Assembly: GCF_002216855.1 (NCBI RefSeq)
Contig: NZ_CP022355.1
Location: 496,001 to 560,000, forward strand
Length of the DNA stretch: 64,000 nt
Reading direction: 5' to 3'
Source: Paraphotobacterium marinum
GTDB lineage: Bacteria > Pseudomonadota > Gammaproteobacteria > Enterobacterales > Vibrionaceae
The notes below the pieces were generated by a model that did not search any database, had not been told where the DNA came from, and saw nothing but the letters and a program-made list of their open reading frames with translations. Positions within the stretch are counted from its first letter, which is position 1. Every line of letters starts with the position of its first letter. This document shows, one piece after another, positions 1-8,978 of the stretch. The translations under genes were made by a program, and so were the position numbers.

Positions 1-96
1 ATAATTTTTAAACATCATTCATTAAATTTGTATTCTTAGATATTTATCACTTTTTTGTGTTAAAATAAATTTAAAAAAATCTTTAAAGAGGTAACA

Positions 97-1071
97 ATGA
101 ACTTTGACCAAGCGATGATATTTACCCATGTAACAGAAAAAGCTGCCATTGCCACACTTCCATGGATTGGTAACGGAGATAAAAATAAAGCAGATGATGC
201 TGCTGTTCAAGAAATGAGAAGGGTGTTAAATAATAGCAATATTAATGGCGAAATAGTTATCGGTGAGGGAGAAATTGATAATGCCCCAATGCTATATATT
301 GGTGAAAAAGTTGGGAAAGGAGGTCCAGAAATAGATATAGCAGTTGATCCGATTGAAGGGACTAGAATGACTGCTTTAGGACAAAGTAATGCTGTTTGTG
401 TTCTTGCTGCAGGAAAAAAAGACTCTCTATTAAAAGCTCCTGACATGTACATGGAAAAATTAGTTGTAAACTCGCTTGCAAAAGATCATATAGATATTAA
501 TTTACCTATTGAGGAGAATATCAAAAAAGTATCAAGTGTTCTTCACAAAAAAATTGAAGATATGGTCATAACTATTCTCGATAAACCAAGACATCATCAC
601 GTTATTCAAAAAATTAGAAATTTGGGAGCTAAAGTCTTTTTAATTCCAGATGGTGATGTTATTGCGTCTATTCAAATTTGTATGCAGAATATGCCTGGAG
701 ATATTATGTACGGTATTGGAGGTGCTCCTGAAGGTGTTATTTCAGCAGCAGCGGTTCACTCTTTAGGTGGTAACATGCAGGCAAAACTAATACCACGTAA
801 TAAAGTAAAGGGAGCTAACTTAGAAAATGATAAAATCAGTTTAGAAGAGATTAAAAGATGTAAAGAATTAAACTTAAAGACTGAATCTAAACTGCTGCTT
901 TCAGATCTGGTTACTAGTTCATCTGTTTTATGCGCAGTTACAGGAATTACTAAAGGTGATATTCTTGACGGTGTATCAGTCGAAGAGAACATAGTAAAGG
1001 TTGATACTTTATTAATCATAGGAGAGACAAAATCTATACACCGAATTACCTCACAATATGAATTAAGTTAA
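97..1071 (+). CDS. glpX: Class II fructose-1,6-bisphosphatase
   Basis: Hydrolyses fructose-1,6-bisphosphate to fructose-6-phosphate in gluconeogenesis, in the cytoplasm. The 324-residue protein is close to the E. coli GlpX length (336). It carries the family signatures GEGEIDNAPMLYIGE (about residues 52-66) and AVDPIEGTRMTA (about 82-93), which hold the metal and phosphate ligands, and a later PDGDVIASI segment. The ATG is preceded by an AGAGGT ribosome binding site. It is followed closely by fpr and tpiA on the same strand, matching the E. coli glpX-fpr-tpiA neighbourhood, but glpF and glpK cannot be seen because the window starts just upstream. No class I phosphatase (fbp) is visible here. 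Confidence 0.95.
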   Translation: MNFDQAMIFTHVTEKAAIATLPWIGNGDKNKADDAAVQEMRRVLNNSNINGEIVIGEGEIDNAPMLYIGEKVGKGGPEIDIAVDPIEGTRMTALGQSNAVCVLAAGKKDSLLKAPDMYMEKLVVNSLAKDHIDINLPIEENIKKVSSVLHKKIEDMVITILDKPRHHHVIQKIRNLGAKVFLIPDGDVIASIQICMQNMPGDIMYGIGGAPEGVISAAAVHSLGGNMQAKLIPRNKVKGANLENDKISLEEIKRCKELNLKTESKLLLSDLVTSSSVLCAVTGITKGDILDGVSVEENIVKVDTLLIIGETKSIHRITSQYELS

Positions 1072-1092
1072 AAATTTTATAGGAGTATAAAT

Positions 1093-1842
1093 ATGTCAAA
1101 CTGGATTGAGGCAACTGTTGTTGAAAATTATAAATGGACACACAACCTTTTTTCTTTAAAGATTAAAGCTAACATTGATAAATTTATAGCTGGCCAGTAT
1201 ACAAAGTTGGGCTTGAAAATTGATGATAATATTATTCAAAGAGCTTATTCCTTTGTTAATAAACCTCAAAGCTCAACTTTAGAAATTTATATTACGACTG
1301 TTAATGATGGTTTATTATCCCCTCAATTAGAGAAATTACAAAAAAATGACAAAATCATGATTACTCAACATTCGAATGGTTTTTTTACGATAAATGAAGT
1401 TCCAAAGTCGAAAGATCTATGGATGATTGCTTCAGGAACTGCAATTGGACCATATTTATCTATATTAAATGACGATAGTCAAGAAGTCTGGCATAAATAT
1501 GAAAATATCTTTATAATTCACTCTGTTCGATATGGTGAAGATTTATCTTATCAAAAAGATTTTATGGCTATACAGAACAAAAAGCCACATGCCTTTAAAT
1601 ATATACCCTTCGTATCTAGAGAAGATTACCCTATCGGATTAAGAGGAAGAGTTACTACTGCTCTTGAAAATGGTGGTTTGGAGAGTTATGCGAATACTAT
1701 TATTTCGCCAGAAAACTCTCAAGTAATGCTTTGTGGTAATCCTGAACTTGTTAGAGATGCCAAAGCTTTATTAGAAAAAAAAGGACTTAGAAAAAACTTA
1801 AGAAGAAAACCTGGACACATTACCATGGAACATTATTGGTAA
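1093..1842 (+). CDS. fpr: Ferredoxin/flavodoxin-NADP+ reductase
   Basis: Cytoplasmic FAD enzyme passing electrons between NADPH and flavodoxin or ferredoxin. The 249-residue length matches E. coli Fpr (248). Visible motifs are the FAD-binding RAYSFVN (about residues 50-56), the NADP-binding segment IASGTAIGPYLSIL (about 115-128), a CGNPELVRDA nucleotide-binding segment near 216, and the family C-terminus GHITMEHYW. An AGGAG box lies 8 bases before the ATG. It starts 21 bases after glpX and lies 30 bases before tpiA, so the three are probably cotranscribed. Confidence 0.94.
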   Translation: MSNWIEATVVENYKWTHNLFSLKIKANIDKFIAGQYTKLGLKIDDNIIQRAYSFVNKPQSSTLEIYITTVNDGLLSPQLEKLQKNDKIMITQHSNGFFTINEVPKSKDLWMIASGTAIGPYLSILNDDSQEVWHKYENIFIIHSVRYGEDLSYQKDFMAIQNKKPHAFKYIPFVSREDYPIGLRGRVTTALENGGLESYANTIISPENSQVMLCGNPELVRDAKALLEKKGLRKNLRRKPGHITMEHYW

Positions 1843-1872
1843 TTTAATTTAACATATTGGGAGAAACGAATA

Positions 1873-2625
1873 ATGCAAAAAAATTTAGTTATGGGTAACT
1901 GGAAATTAAATGGAAATAAAAATGAAATTCATACTTTTCTGAATGACTTAAATCTAATTATTCAGGGGTATGATAAATGTGAAGTTTCAGTAGCATTTCC
2001 TGTAATGTATTTAGATTATGCTTCTCAGATTTTGAGTGAGTTGAAAAGTAATATTAAACTGGGTGCACAAAATGCAGATACTCATAACCAAGGAGCCTAC
2101 ACTGGTGATATTTCTCCAAAAATGCTAAAAGAATTAAATGTACAACTTGTCATTATTGGACACTCAGAAAGACGAGAATATCACTCTGAATCTAATGAGT
2201 TGATTGCTCAAAAATTTAAGGCCTTACAAGAAATAGGTTTGACACCAGTATTATGTATTGGTGAGTCAGAAGAACAAAATGAAAATGGCGAAACACTTAG
2301 TATTCTTGCAAAACAGTTAGACGCTGTAATCAATTTAAATGGTATTAATTCAATGCAAAAAGCTGTGATTGCATATGAACCGATATGGGCGATAGGTACA
2401 GGAAAAGCTGCTACCGCAAACCAAGCACAAGAAATTCATAATGCTATTAGAAATCACCTAGCCTCATATTCTAAAGAGGTTGCAGAAAACGTAATTATAC
2501 AATATGGTGGTTCAGTTAAACCAGAAAATGCAGAAGAATTTTTTAAAATGAACGATATTAATGGTGCTCTAGTTGGAGGGGCTTCTTTAAAAGCTGAGTC
2601 TTTTGCTGGCATAGTTAAATCGTAA
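1873..2625 (+). CDS. tpiA: Triose-phosphate isomerase
   Basis: Interconverts dihydroxyacetone phosphate and glyceraldehyde-3-phosphate in glycolysis and gluconeogenesis. The 250-residue TIM barrel has all catalytic landmarks: MGNWKLNG with the catalytic lysine, IIGHSERR with the electrophilic histidine, AYEPIWAIGTG with the catalytic glutamate followed by the mobile loop 6, and the phosphate-binding GGSVKPENAEE and GALVGGASLK segments. GGGAG precedes the ATG. It is the last gene of the glpX-fpr-tpiA run and is followed by a long gene-free gap. Confidence 0.97.
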   Translation: MQKNLVMGNWKLNGNKNEIHTFLNDLNLIIQGYDKCEVSVAFPVMYLDYASQILSELKSNIKLGAQNADTHNQGAYTGDISPKMLKELNVQLVIIGHSERREYHSESNELIAQKFKALQEIGLTPVLCIGESEEQNENGETLSILAKQLDAVINLNGINSMQKAVIAYEPIWAIGTGKAATANQAQEIHNAIRNHLASYSKEVAENVIIQYGGSVKPENAEEFFKMNDINGALVGGASLKAESFAGIVKS

Positions 2626-2912
2626 AGAATAAAGCCACTTTATTAGTACTCTTTCTAGTTAAAAATATATAAAAGTTAAAAAGTTAGTGAATTAAGTTTA
2701 TCTTACATAGACTTACTTAATTCACTTTTTTATATACATACAAAATAAACATATAAAAGTAAATTTAATTTATCTCATAAATCATTTTTTTTAAAAAGTG
2801 TCTATGACAATTCACGATATTTATAAAAATGAACATTAAGTAAAAACCACACTCCATATAAGTGCTAGAACTTTTTTCATTTTTCCTTGTTTATTTAAAT
2901 TAATTTTTTTAA

Positions 2913-2936
2913 GCCCTCGTTTGGGAGGTTTTTTTA
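2913..2936 (+). terminator. Weak terminator- or attenuator-like hairpin
   Basis: A four-base-pair G+C stem (CCTC, loop GTTTGG, GAGG) is followed directly by seven T residues. It could end tpiA transcripts although it lies about 290 bases downstream, or be the remnant of an attenuator before a lost gene. The stem is short, so the call is tentative. Confidence 0.3.
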
Positions 2937-3351
2937 TCGGTAAAATTAATACTATGACTGCTACAAATTTTGAAATGAATTATTTAGACACTGAAAATCC
3001 AATATTACTAGCCTCAAAAATATAAATTTTCCAATCTCATTTTTCTATTTAACATCTATGTACACTCTAATATGTAATCTATTAGTATAGTAAGTCACTC
3101 AGCATAGATTAAATGGTGTATATGTTAACATAATAGTTGATACATGCACTTAGCAATAGTTTTAAAGCTTTATTTTTATCATTAAATTAAGGTGGTTTTA
3201 AGGGTTATTAGTTTAGTTTATATCGCACATTTGCTAGTTATATTTTAATTTTGTTTCAATGCCTCTGTTTCTATCCACACTGCGCCCACTCTTGCTTAAT
3301 AGCTTGGATTAACAGTAGAACAATCACTAGATTTAAGTATTATATTTGAAT

Positions 3352-3385
3352 AAAAAAAGACCTATTTCTTAGATCTTTTTTAAGT
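3352..3385 (-). terminator. Terminator downstream of pfkA
   Basis: An A-rich arm reading AAAAAAAGACCTA pairs with TTAGATCTTTTTT across a TTTC loop with one bulge. On the minus strand the hairpin ends in a run of T residues about 60 bases after the pfkA stop, as expected for an intrinsic terminator. The arms are A/T-rich on both sides, so it could also act in the other direction. Confidence 0.5.
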
Positions 3386-3442
3386 TTTATAGACAAATAT
3401 CCACTAGTAATCAATAAGTTAAAGTGGCTACACATTTTATGA

Positions 3443-4403
3443 TTAAAATAATTTTTTAGCTAATGCATATAAATCTTCTTTAACTGGCCTTTTCATGTGC
3501 TCTATAGCATCAATAATATCATGATTAACCAAGGATTCTTTCACAATTCCCACACACTTACCACCTTCACCTTCAACAAGTAAGTCAACGGCATAAGAAC
3601 CCATTCTAGATGCAAGTACTCTATCAAATGCTGTAGGAGCACCTCCTCGTTGAATATGTCCTAAAATTGTTGCTCGAGTTTCTCGTCCAGTTTCTTGTTC
3701 AATATATTTAGCTAATTCGTTTGCGTCAGTTATTAGCTCTGTTAAAGCAATAATTGCATGTCTTTTTCCTTTTTTGAGACCTGCCTTAATATCATTTATT
3801 AAGTTTTCTCTATCTAACTTCTTTTCAGGTGTAATAATATATTCACAACCACCAGCTATAGCAGCCATTAAAGTTAGGTCTCCGCAGTGTCTACCCATGA
3901 CCTCTACAATTGATATTCTATGATGCGAACTAGATGTATCCCTAATTCTATCAATGGCATCAATTACAGTATTTAACGCTGTAAAAAAACCTATTGTATA
4001 GTCAGTTCCAGCAACATCATTGTCTATAGTTCCTGGAACACCAATACAAGGGTATCCCATTTCAGTTATTTTTTTCGCACCCATATAGGAGCCATCGCCG
4101 CCTATAACAACTAAGGCTTCTATGCCATGCTTTTCAAGGTTTTTAATCGCTTTTTTCTTACTTCAATATCTTGAAACTCTGGAAATCTTGCAGAACCAAG
4201 AACAGTGCCACCACGATTAATAATATCAGAAACAGAATCTCTATATAAAGGCTTTATTAGATCATTATATAATCCTCTGTAACCGTCAGTAATCCCAAAA
4301 ACTTCTATACCATATGACAACGCTGTACGAACAACACTTCGAATTGCTGCATTCATTCCAGGAGCGTCACCTCCACTGGTTAATACTCCAATTTTTTTAA
4401 CAT
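3443..4403 (-). pseudogene. pfkA: 6-phosphofructokinase, two frameshifts
   Basis: ATP-dependent phosphofructokinase I, the committing step of glycolysis. Two in-frame parts are visible: 4356-4120 ([10 protein letters not shown] through [12 protein letters not shown]) and 4084-3443 ([12 protein letters not shown] to the C-terminus). Between them, the other frame reads [17 protein letters not shown], the family ATP-binding segment. The N-terminal [14 protein letters not shown] also lies one frame away from the natural ATG at 4403. Adding one A to each of two runs (T7 at 4392-4398 and T6 at 4151-4156 on the plus strand) restores exactly 320 residues, the E. coli length, with catalytic [15 protein letters not shown] and GHIQRGG motifs intact. 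It sits beside fieF as in E. coli. It may be a sequencing artefact, a gene rescued by slippage, or a young pseudogene. Confidence 0.88.
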
Positions 4404-4457
4404 GAATAATAATCCAATTACATTTTTAACTTAAATTATTTTACAATAAAAATTTTA

Positions 4458-5360
4458 CTAAGCATATTGAAAATTACAATTTTTTATTGGATCTTTATGA
4501 ATAATTACGTCTGATTCTGGAAATTTATTTATGATATCCTGCTCTAATTCATCAGCAATTCTATGTGCATCATTAAAACTCATATTTTCGTTTAAATCTA
4601 TATGAAACTGAATAAATCTGACTGAACCGGCTTTCCTCGTTTTTAAATGATGGTAATTTAATACTTCTTTTTTATTAATTATAATCTCATTAATTTCGTC
4701 CAACTCATCTTTGGGTAAGCTTTGGTCAATTAAAGTTTGCATAGCTTGTTTGGCCATAGTAATTGCACTCCACAATATATGACAGCCTATAAAAAAACCA
4801 AAAATTGCATCTGCTTTTACATATCCTTTCATGCTTAAAAACATCGCACAAATGACTCCAATATTTAAGATTAAATCAGCTTTGTAATGAAGTGAGTCAG
4901 CAGATATTGCCTCACTTTGTGTCTTATTTATAACCCATTTTTGAAAGGAAACTAAAAATAAAATAATAACTATAGTAAAAGCACTTACCCAAATACCATA
5001 ATCAAAATTATCTACAGACACTGAGTTAGAAAAAAAACGATTAACTCCACTTAGAATTAAAAATAAAGCTGATCCAGCAATAAACATGGCCTGTGAAAGT
5101 GACGCAAGTGACTCCGCTTTACCATGTCCATAAGGATGTTCCTTATCAGGGGGTGATAAAGAAAATTTTAAAATTAAAATATTTAATAATGCTATCCCAA
5201 TATCTAGTATTGAATCAACAAGAGATGCAAGCATACTCAATGAATCGGTATAAAACCATGTCATTAATTTAACCAACGTAAGTATTATAGCAACTATCAT
5301 TGTTAATGATGATGAAATCAAAACTAGCTTAGAATACTCTTTTTTGTTTTTGACAGTCAT
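4458..5360 (-). CDS. fieF: Cation diffusion facilitator, ferrous-iron efflux pump
   Basis: Inner-membrane proton-coupled exporter of Fe2+ and Zn2+ (CDF family). The 300-residue length equals that of E. coli FieF. Six hydrophobic segments occupy roughly residues 10-210, followed by a cytoplasmic domain. The metal-site aspartates are seen in DSILDIG (TM2) and the second pair in ADSLHYKADLILN (TM5, HxxxD); HPYGHGKAE follows TM2. Its position beside pfkA and facing away from cpxR matches E. coli, except that cpxP, normally between fieF and cpxR, is absent. Confidence 0.92.
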   Translation of the reverse strand: MTVKNKKEYSKLVLISSSLTMIVAIILTLVKLMTWFYTDSLSMLASLVDSILDIGIALLNILILKFSLSPPDKEHPYGHGKAESLASLSQAMFIAGSALFLILSGVNRFFSNSVSVDNFDYGIWVSAFTIVIILFLVSFQKWVINKTQSEAISADSLHYKADLILNIGVICAMFLSMKGYVKADAIFGFFIGCHILWSAITMAKQAMQTLIDQSLPKDELDEINEIIINKKEVLNYHHLKTRKAGSVRFIQFHIDLNENMSFNDAHRIADELEQDIINKFPESDVIIHKDPIKNCNFQYA

Positions 5361-5573
5361 AAAGAATTTCTCATTTTTTTAAAGTTTCAATGATTATATA
5401 TAAAAAAAGTTATAAAAAAAAGATTTAATTGAAAAAATTCTATAAAAATCAACTAGTTAGAAATGAAGAGAGTAATATTAAAATAAATATAAATAATAAT
5501 TATTTTTATTTTATTATTTATAATGATTGTGGGATAATCTATAATGCTTAATAATCTAATATATTACTTTATT

Positions 5574-6272
5574 ATGAAAAAAATACTCATTATTGATGAC
5601 GATCAGGAGTTAACTAGCTTATTAAAGGAATTACTAGAGCTAGAAAACTATGATACCTCTATCGCTTCAAATGGCGAAGAAGGCTTAAAAAAATATACAG
5701 AAGATATTGATTTAATTTTACTTGACGTCATGATGCCTATTTTAAATGGTTTTGATACACTTAAAAGATTTAGAGACAAATTAAATGTAATCACACCTAT
5801 ACTTATGCTGACAGCTAAAGGGGATGAAATTGATAAAGTTATGGGTTTAGAAATGGGGGCCGATGATTATTTAGCAAAACCTTTTAGTGAAAGAGAGCTT
5901 TTAGCTAGAATAAAAGCCATATTAAGAAGATTTGATAAATCAGATTTGAAAGGCATAGTAAATAACGAATCAAAAGTTATTAAGGCTCAAGATATAGAAA
6001 TTTGCCAAACAACACAGGAAGTTATTTGTCAAGATGAGGAAATACCTCTAACTGGTACAGAGTTTATTTTATTAACATACTTTTCAAAAAATATTGGGAA
6101 AATCATTTCAAAAAATGAGTTAAGTGAATCTGTTTTGGGAAAACCTCTTTCTCAATACGATCGTTCTTTAGATATGCATATTTCAAATCTTCGAAAAAAA
6201 TTACCAACACGCGACAATGGTATGCCAAGATTCAAAACTTTAAGAGGAAAAGGTTACATTTTTGTTGAATAA
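5574..6272 (+). CDS. cpxR: Envelope-stress response regulator CpxR
   Basis: Cytoplasmic OmpR/PhoB-type regulator of the Cpx envelope-stress response. The receiver domain (residues 1-120) has the acidic pocket DDD near the start, the phosphoacceptor aspartate in LLLDVMMP, and the conserved lysine in AKPFSEREL. The C-terminal winged helix (about 140-232) ends in RTLRGKGYIFVE-like sequence. The chosen ATG gives the E. coli-like start MKKILIIDDDQELTSLLKEL. An in-frame ATG at 5544 would add ten hydrophobic residues and cannot be excluded, since neither has a strong ribosome binding site. Its stop overlaps the start of cpxA. Confidence 0.93.
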   Translation: MKKILIIDDDQELTSLLKELLELENYDTSIASNGEEGLKKYTEDIDLILLDVMMPILNGFDTLKRFRDKLNVITPILMLTAKGDEIDKVMGLEMGADDYLAKPFSERELLARIKAILRRFDKSDLKGIVNNESKVIKAQDIEICQTTQEVICQDEEIPLTGTEFILLTYFSKNIGKIISKNELSESVLGKPLSQYDRSLDMHISNLRKKLPTRDNGMPRFKTLRGKGYIFVE

Positions 6273-7687
6273 TATTTTTAAATACGTACCAGTTAATTAT
6301 TTATATGGAAGGATTTTTGCCATTTTTTGGTTAACGATCTTTGTAATCGTTTTTATAATAATTCTTTTGCCACAAAAATACATCTCAACTTCAAGAGATG
6401 TTTTAAAGCCTTTATCTCAAAAAGAAGTAGAGTTTGGTAATACAATCGCTAAAAATCTTTCCAAATTTTATTTTAAAGAGAAACATTTACCTCCAAATAT
6501 TGATGAAACAAATACAGATTTATTAAGACAACTTAGAAAAGAGTTTTTAATTAAAAATAATCTTGTTAAAGAAATTAGGAATTTCTTTTAGTAAACCAAA
6601 AAACTGGACGTATACTTATAAATAAAAATAATTTAAGAATAGGAATTTTCTCATCTTTAGCCATAGATCCAAATAACCCACAAAAAAGACAATATCATCA
6701 AAATTTGGTTATGGGGCCTTTTACAATACCCAATTCGAGATACAATTTATATATAACCAAAAAACTAGAGCCTAGATCTCCTCTTTACTACAAAATAATA
6801 TCTACTCCCTTTCAAATTCTATTTATTACAATGTTAGTGAGTACACCAATGCTATTATGGTTTTCATGGCTTATAACAAAACCAGCTAGAAAACTCCAGA
6901 GAGCTGCTGAAACGGTATTAAAAGGAGAGTTTAAAGAAGATCCAAACTTGGAATTAGGACCTAAAGAATTTGTAAAAACAGGTATAACATTTAACCAAAT
7001 GGTGCATTCCATTAATCAAATGATTTCTTCCAATCAAAGGCTATTATCTGACATATCTCACGAACTTAGAAGCCCTCTGACTCGCTTAAAAATGGCAAAT
7101 GCCTTGGCTAAACGAAAAACAGGAAATAGTAGTGAATTACAAAGAATTGAAGTTGAATCCGAAAGGTTAGAAAATATGATAAATGATCTGCTCCATTTAT
7201 CAAAGCTTAAACTGGAGAGTCACCAAAATAAAGGTGTTGTAGATTTATTTGAGCTATATGGCGATATTTTAAATGACGCAAAATATGAATCTAAAAATAT
7301 GAATAAGCTACTTACCTTTAATCAAATGCCTAAAGTTTTATTGAAAGTCAACATTCCTCTCATTCAGAGTGCATTAGAAAATGTTATAAGAAATGCAATC
7401 AAGTATGCCAATAAAAATATAAATATTTTATTTCTTAAAAAAGAGACTTCATTGATATAATAATTTCTGATGATGGCCCTGGTGTACCTGAGGCTCAGTT
7501 AGATGAAATAATCAAACCATTTTATAGAGTGTCAACATCAAGAGATAGAGATTCAGGAGGTACAGGTCTGGGTTTGGCTATTACACACGAAGCAATTTTG
7601 TCACACAAAGGCAGGCTCAAAACTTTCATTAATCATAAAGGCGGTTTATCAATTATTTTATCTTTGCCTATTTACAATATTACATAA
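6262..7687 (+). pseudogene. cpxA: Envelope-stress sensor kinase CpxA, two frameshifts
   Basis: Inner-membrane histidine kinase partner of CpxR. It begins at tandem TTG codons (6262/6265) overlapping the cpxR stop. Segments are: 6262-6593 (TM1 and periplasmic part), about 6594-7459 (VNQKTGRILI onward, TM2, HAMP, HisKA with SDISHELRSPLTRL, N-box ENVIRNAIKYA), and about 7443-7687 (DDGPGV and GGTGLGLAI ATP-binding boxes). One base is missing between about 6576 and 6596, and one A from the A6 run at 7437-7442. Restoring both gives 475 residues (E. coli 457). As read, the kinase would lose its ATP-binding G boxes. Error, slippage and true inactivation are all possible. Confidence 0.87.
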
Positions 7688-7693
7688 ATTGAA

Positions 7694-8149
7694 TCAATTA
7701 AAATTATTTTGACGCCATGCCTCATAAAGAATTACAGCAACAGAGTTTGATAAATTCAAGCTCCTATTATTTTCTTTCATTGGTATTTTAATTTTTTCTG
7801 AAATATATTTCCCTTCTCTCACATTGTCGGGTAACCCCGAAGTTTCAGAGCCAAATAAAAAAACATCACCTGACTTATAATCTACAAAAGAATAATTTTT
7901 GCTTCCTTTTGTAGTACAGGCAAATATTCGTTGGTTAACATTTTCTCTTAAAAAAGAAGAAATATCTGAGAAGTGCTTTACATTTGTTAGGTCATGATAA
8001 TCGAGACCTGCTCGTCTCAATTGCTTTTCTTGCAAAGAAAAACCCAGTTTCCCAATTAAATTTAATTCACTACCTAGGTTAGCAGCCAGTCTAATAATAT
8101 TGCCAGTATTAGGTGCGATCTGTGGTTCATAAAGTGCAATTTTAAACAT
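7694..8149 (-). CDS. trmL: tRNA (cytidine/uridine-34 2'-O)-methyltransferase TrmL
   Basis: SPOUT-family enzyme that 2'-O-methylates the wobble base of tRNA-Leu isoacceptors. The 151-residue protein starts MFKIALYEPQIAPNTGNIIRLAAN, the TrmL signature with the NTGNIIR motif. It holds the knotted SAM-binding region LFGSETSGLP (about 103-112) and KIPMKENNRSLNLSNSVAVILYE (about 121-143). E. coli TrmL has 157 residues. It converges on cpxA with only six bases between, and heads the trmL-cysE-gpsA-secB-yibN group, which shares order with E. coli. Confidence 0.93.
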   Translation of the reverse strand: MFKIALYEPQIAPNTGNIIRLAANLGSELNLIGKLGFSLQEKQLRRAGLDYHDLTNVKHFSDISSFLRENVNQRIFACTTKGSKNYSFVDYKSGDVFLFGSETSGLPDNVREGKYISEKIKIPMKENNRSLNLSNSVAVILYEAWRQNNFN

Positions 8150-8172
8150 TAATATTTACAACCTACTTATAA

Positions 8173-8964
8173 TTAACTTTTATTTTTAATAAACTGATCC
8201 ATCTCTTGAGCAGGCATTTGTACTGACGGTCTTCCAATTTTTTTGGCAGGGACTCCAGCCACCGTAGTCTGACCAGGAACATTTTCCAAAACAACTGAAC
8301 CAGCAGCAATTTTAGCGCCTTTTCCAATAGAAATATTTCCTAAAACCTTAGACCCTGCTCCAATCATAACACCTTCACCAATCTTAGGGTGTCTATCTCC
8401 AGACTCTTTTCCCGTTCCACCCAGTGTAACATTTTGCAAAATAGAAACATTATCGGAAACTATCGATGTTTCGCCTATCACTATTCCCGTAGCATGATCA
8501 AACATAACTCCAGAACCAATTTTAGCAGCAGGGTGAATGTCAACCTGTAATTGAACAGAAATGATATTTTGAATTAAAAGAGCTATTGAAGTCCTTCCAG
8601 ATTTCCAAAGCCAATGGGTTAACCTGTAAGCTTGTAAAGCATGATAACCTTTTAAATGTAAAAGCACATTGACATACTCTTTAATCGCAGGGTCTCTATT
8701 AATAACTGCATCCAAGTCTCTTAATGCATCATCTACCAGTTTAGGTTCTTTCTGATAAGCATTTTTAAATAAAAGGTTCAAATCTTTTTGTGATAAAAAG
8801 CTCGATTCAATTTTCTTTGATAATATGAATGATAAACATCTAGAAAAAGTTTTATGTTCAAGAATAAATGAAGAATAAAGGTCGGCAAGCAAAGGCTCTT
8901 TATCTTTAATTAAAAAAGATTCTTGTCTAATTTTTTCCCAAATTAAATTTGATGCTTTTAACAT
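8173..8964 (-). CDS. cysE: Serine O-acetyltransferase
   Basis: Makes O-acetylserine from serine and acetyl-CoA, the first step of cysteine synthesis. The 263-residue protein has the alpha-helical N-terminal domain (about 1-140) and a left-handed beta-helix of hexapeptide repeats (about 140-245). The catalytic histidine region DHATGIVIGET and the CoA-binding GGTGKESGDRHPKIGEG are both present. It lies 14 bases after gpsA on the same strand, as in E. coli, and is probably in one operon with gpsA, secB and yibN. Confidence 0.96.
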   Translation of the reverse strand: MLKASNLIWEKIRQESFLIKDKEPLLADLYSSFILEHKTFSRCLSFILSKKIESSFLSQKDLNLLFKNAYQKEPKLVDDALRDLDAVINRDPAIKEYVNVLLHLKGYHALQAYRLTHWLWKSGRTSIALLIQNIISVQLQVDIHPAAKIGSGVMFDHATGIVIGETSIVSDNVSILQNVTLGGTGKESGDRHPKIGEGVMIGAGSKVLGNISIGKGAKIAAGSVVLENVPGQTTVAGVPAKKIGRPSVQMPAQEMDQFIKNKS

Positions 8965-8978
8965 ATCAGAATTCCAAT

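Larger units (their letters stand above)
2626..3442. other. Gene-poor intergenic region, about 820 bp
   Basis: No convincing gene. It contains a short CCTC/GAGG hairpin with a T-run (about 2913-2936), a 23-codon reading frame just after it (ATG near 2954, beginning MTATNFEMNYLDTENPILL), and a terminator-like hairpin near its right end. E. coli keeps cdh and sbp between tpiA and pfkA. Neither is recognisable here, so this is probably decayed sequence. Confidence 0.5.

Noticed and set aside
5544-5573. N-terminal extension of CpxR
   Set aside because: The ten added residues are hydrophobic and not found in the family; the internal ATG gives the normal start.
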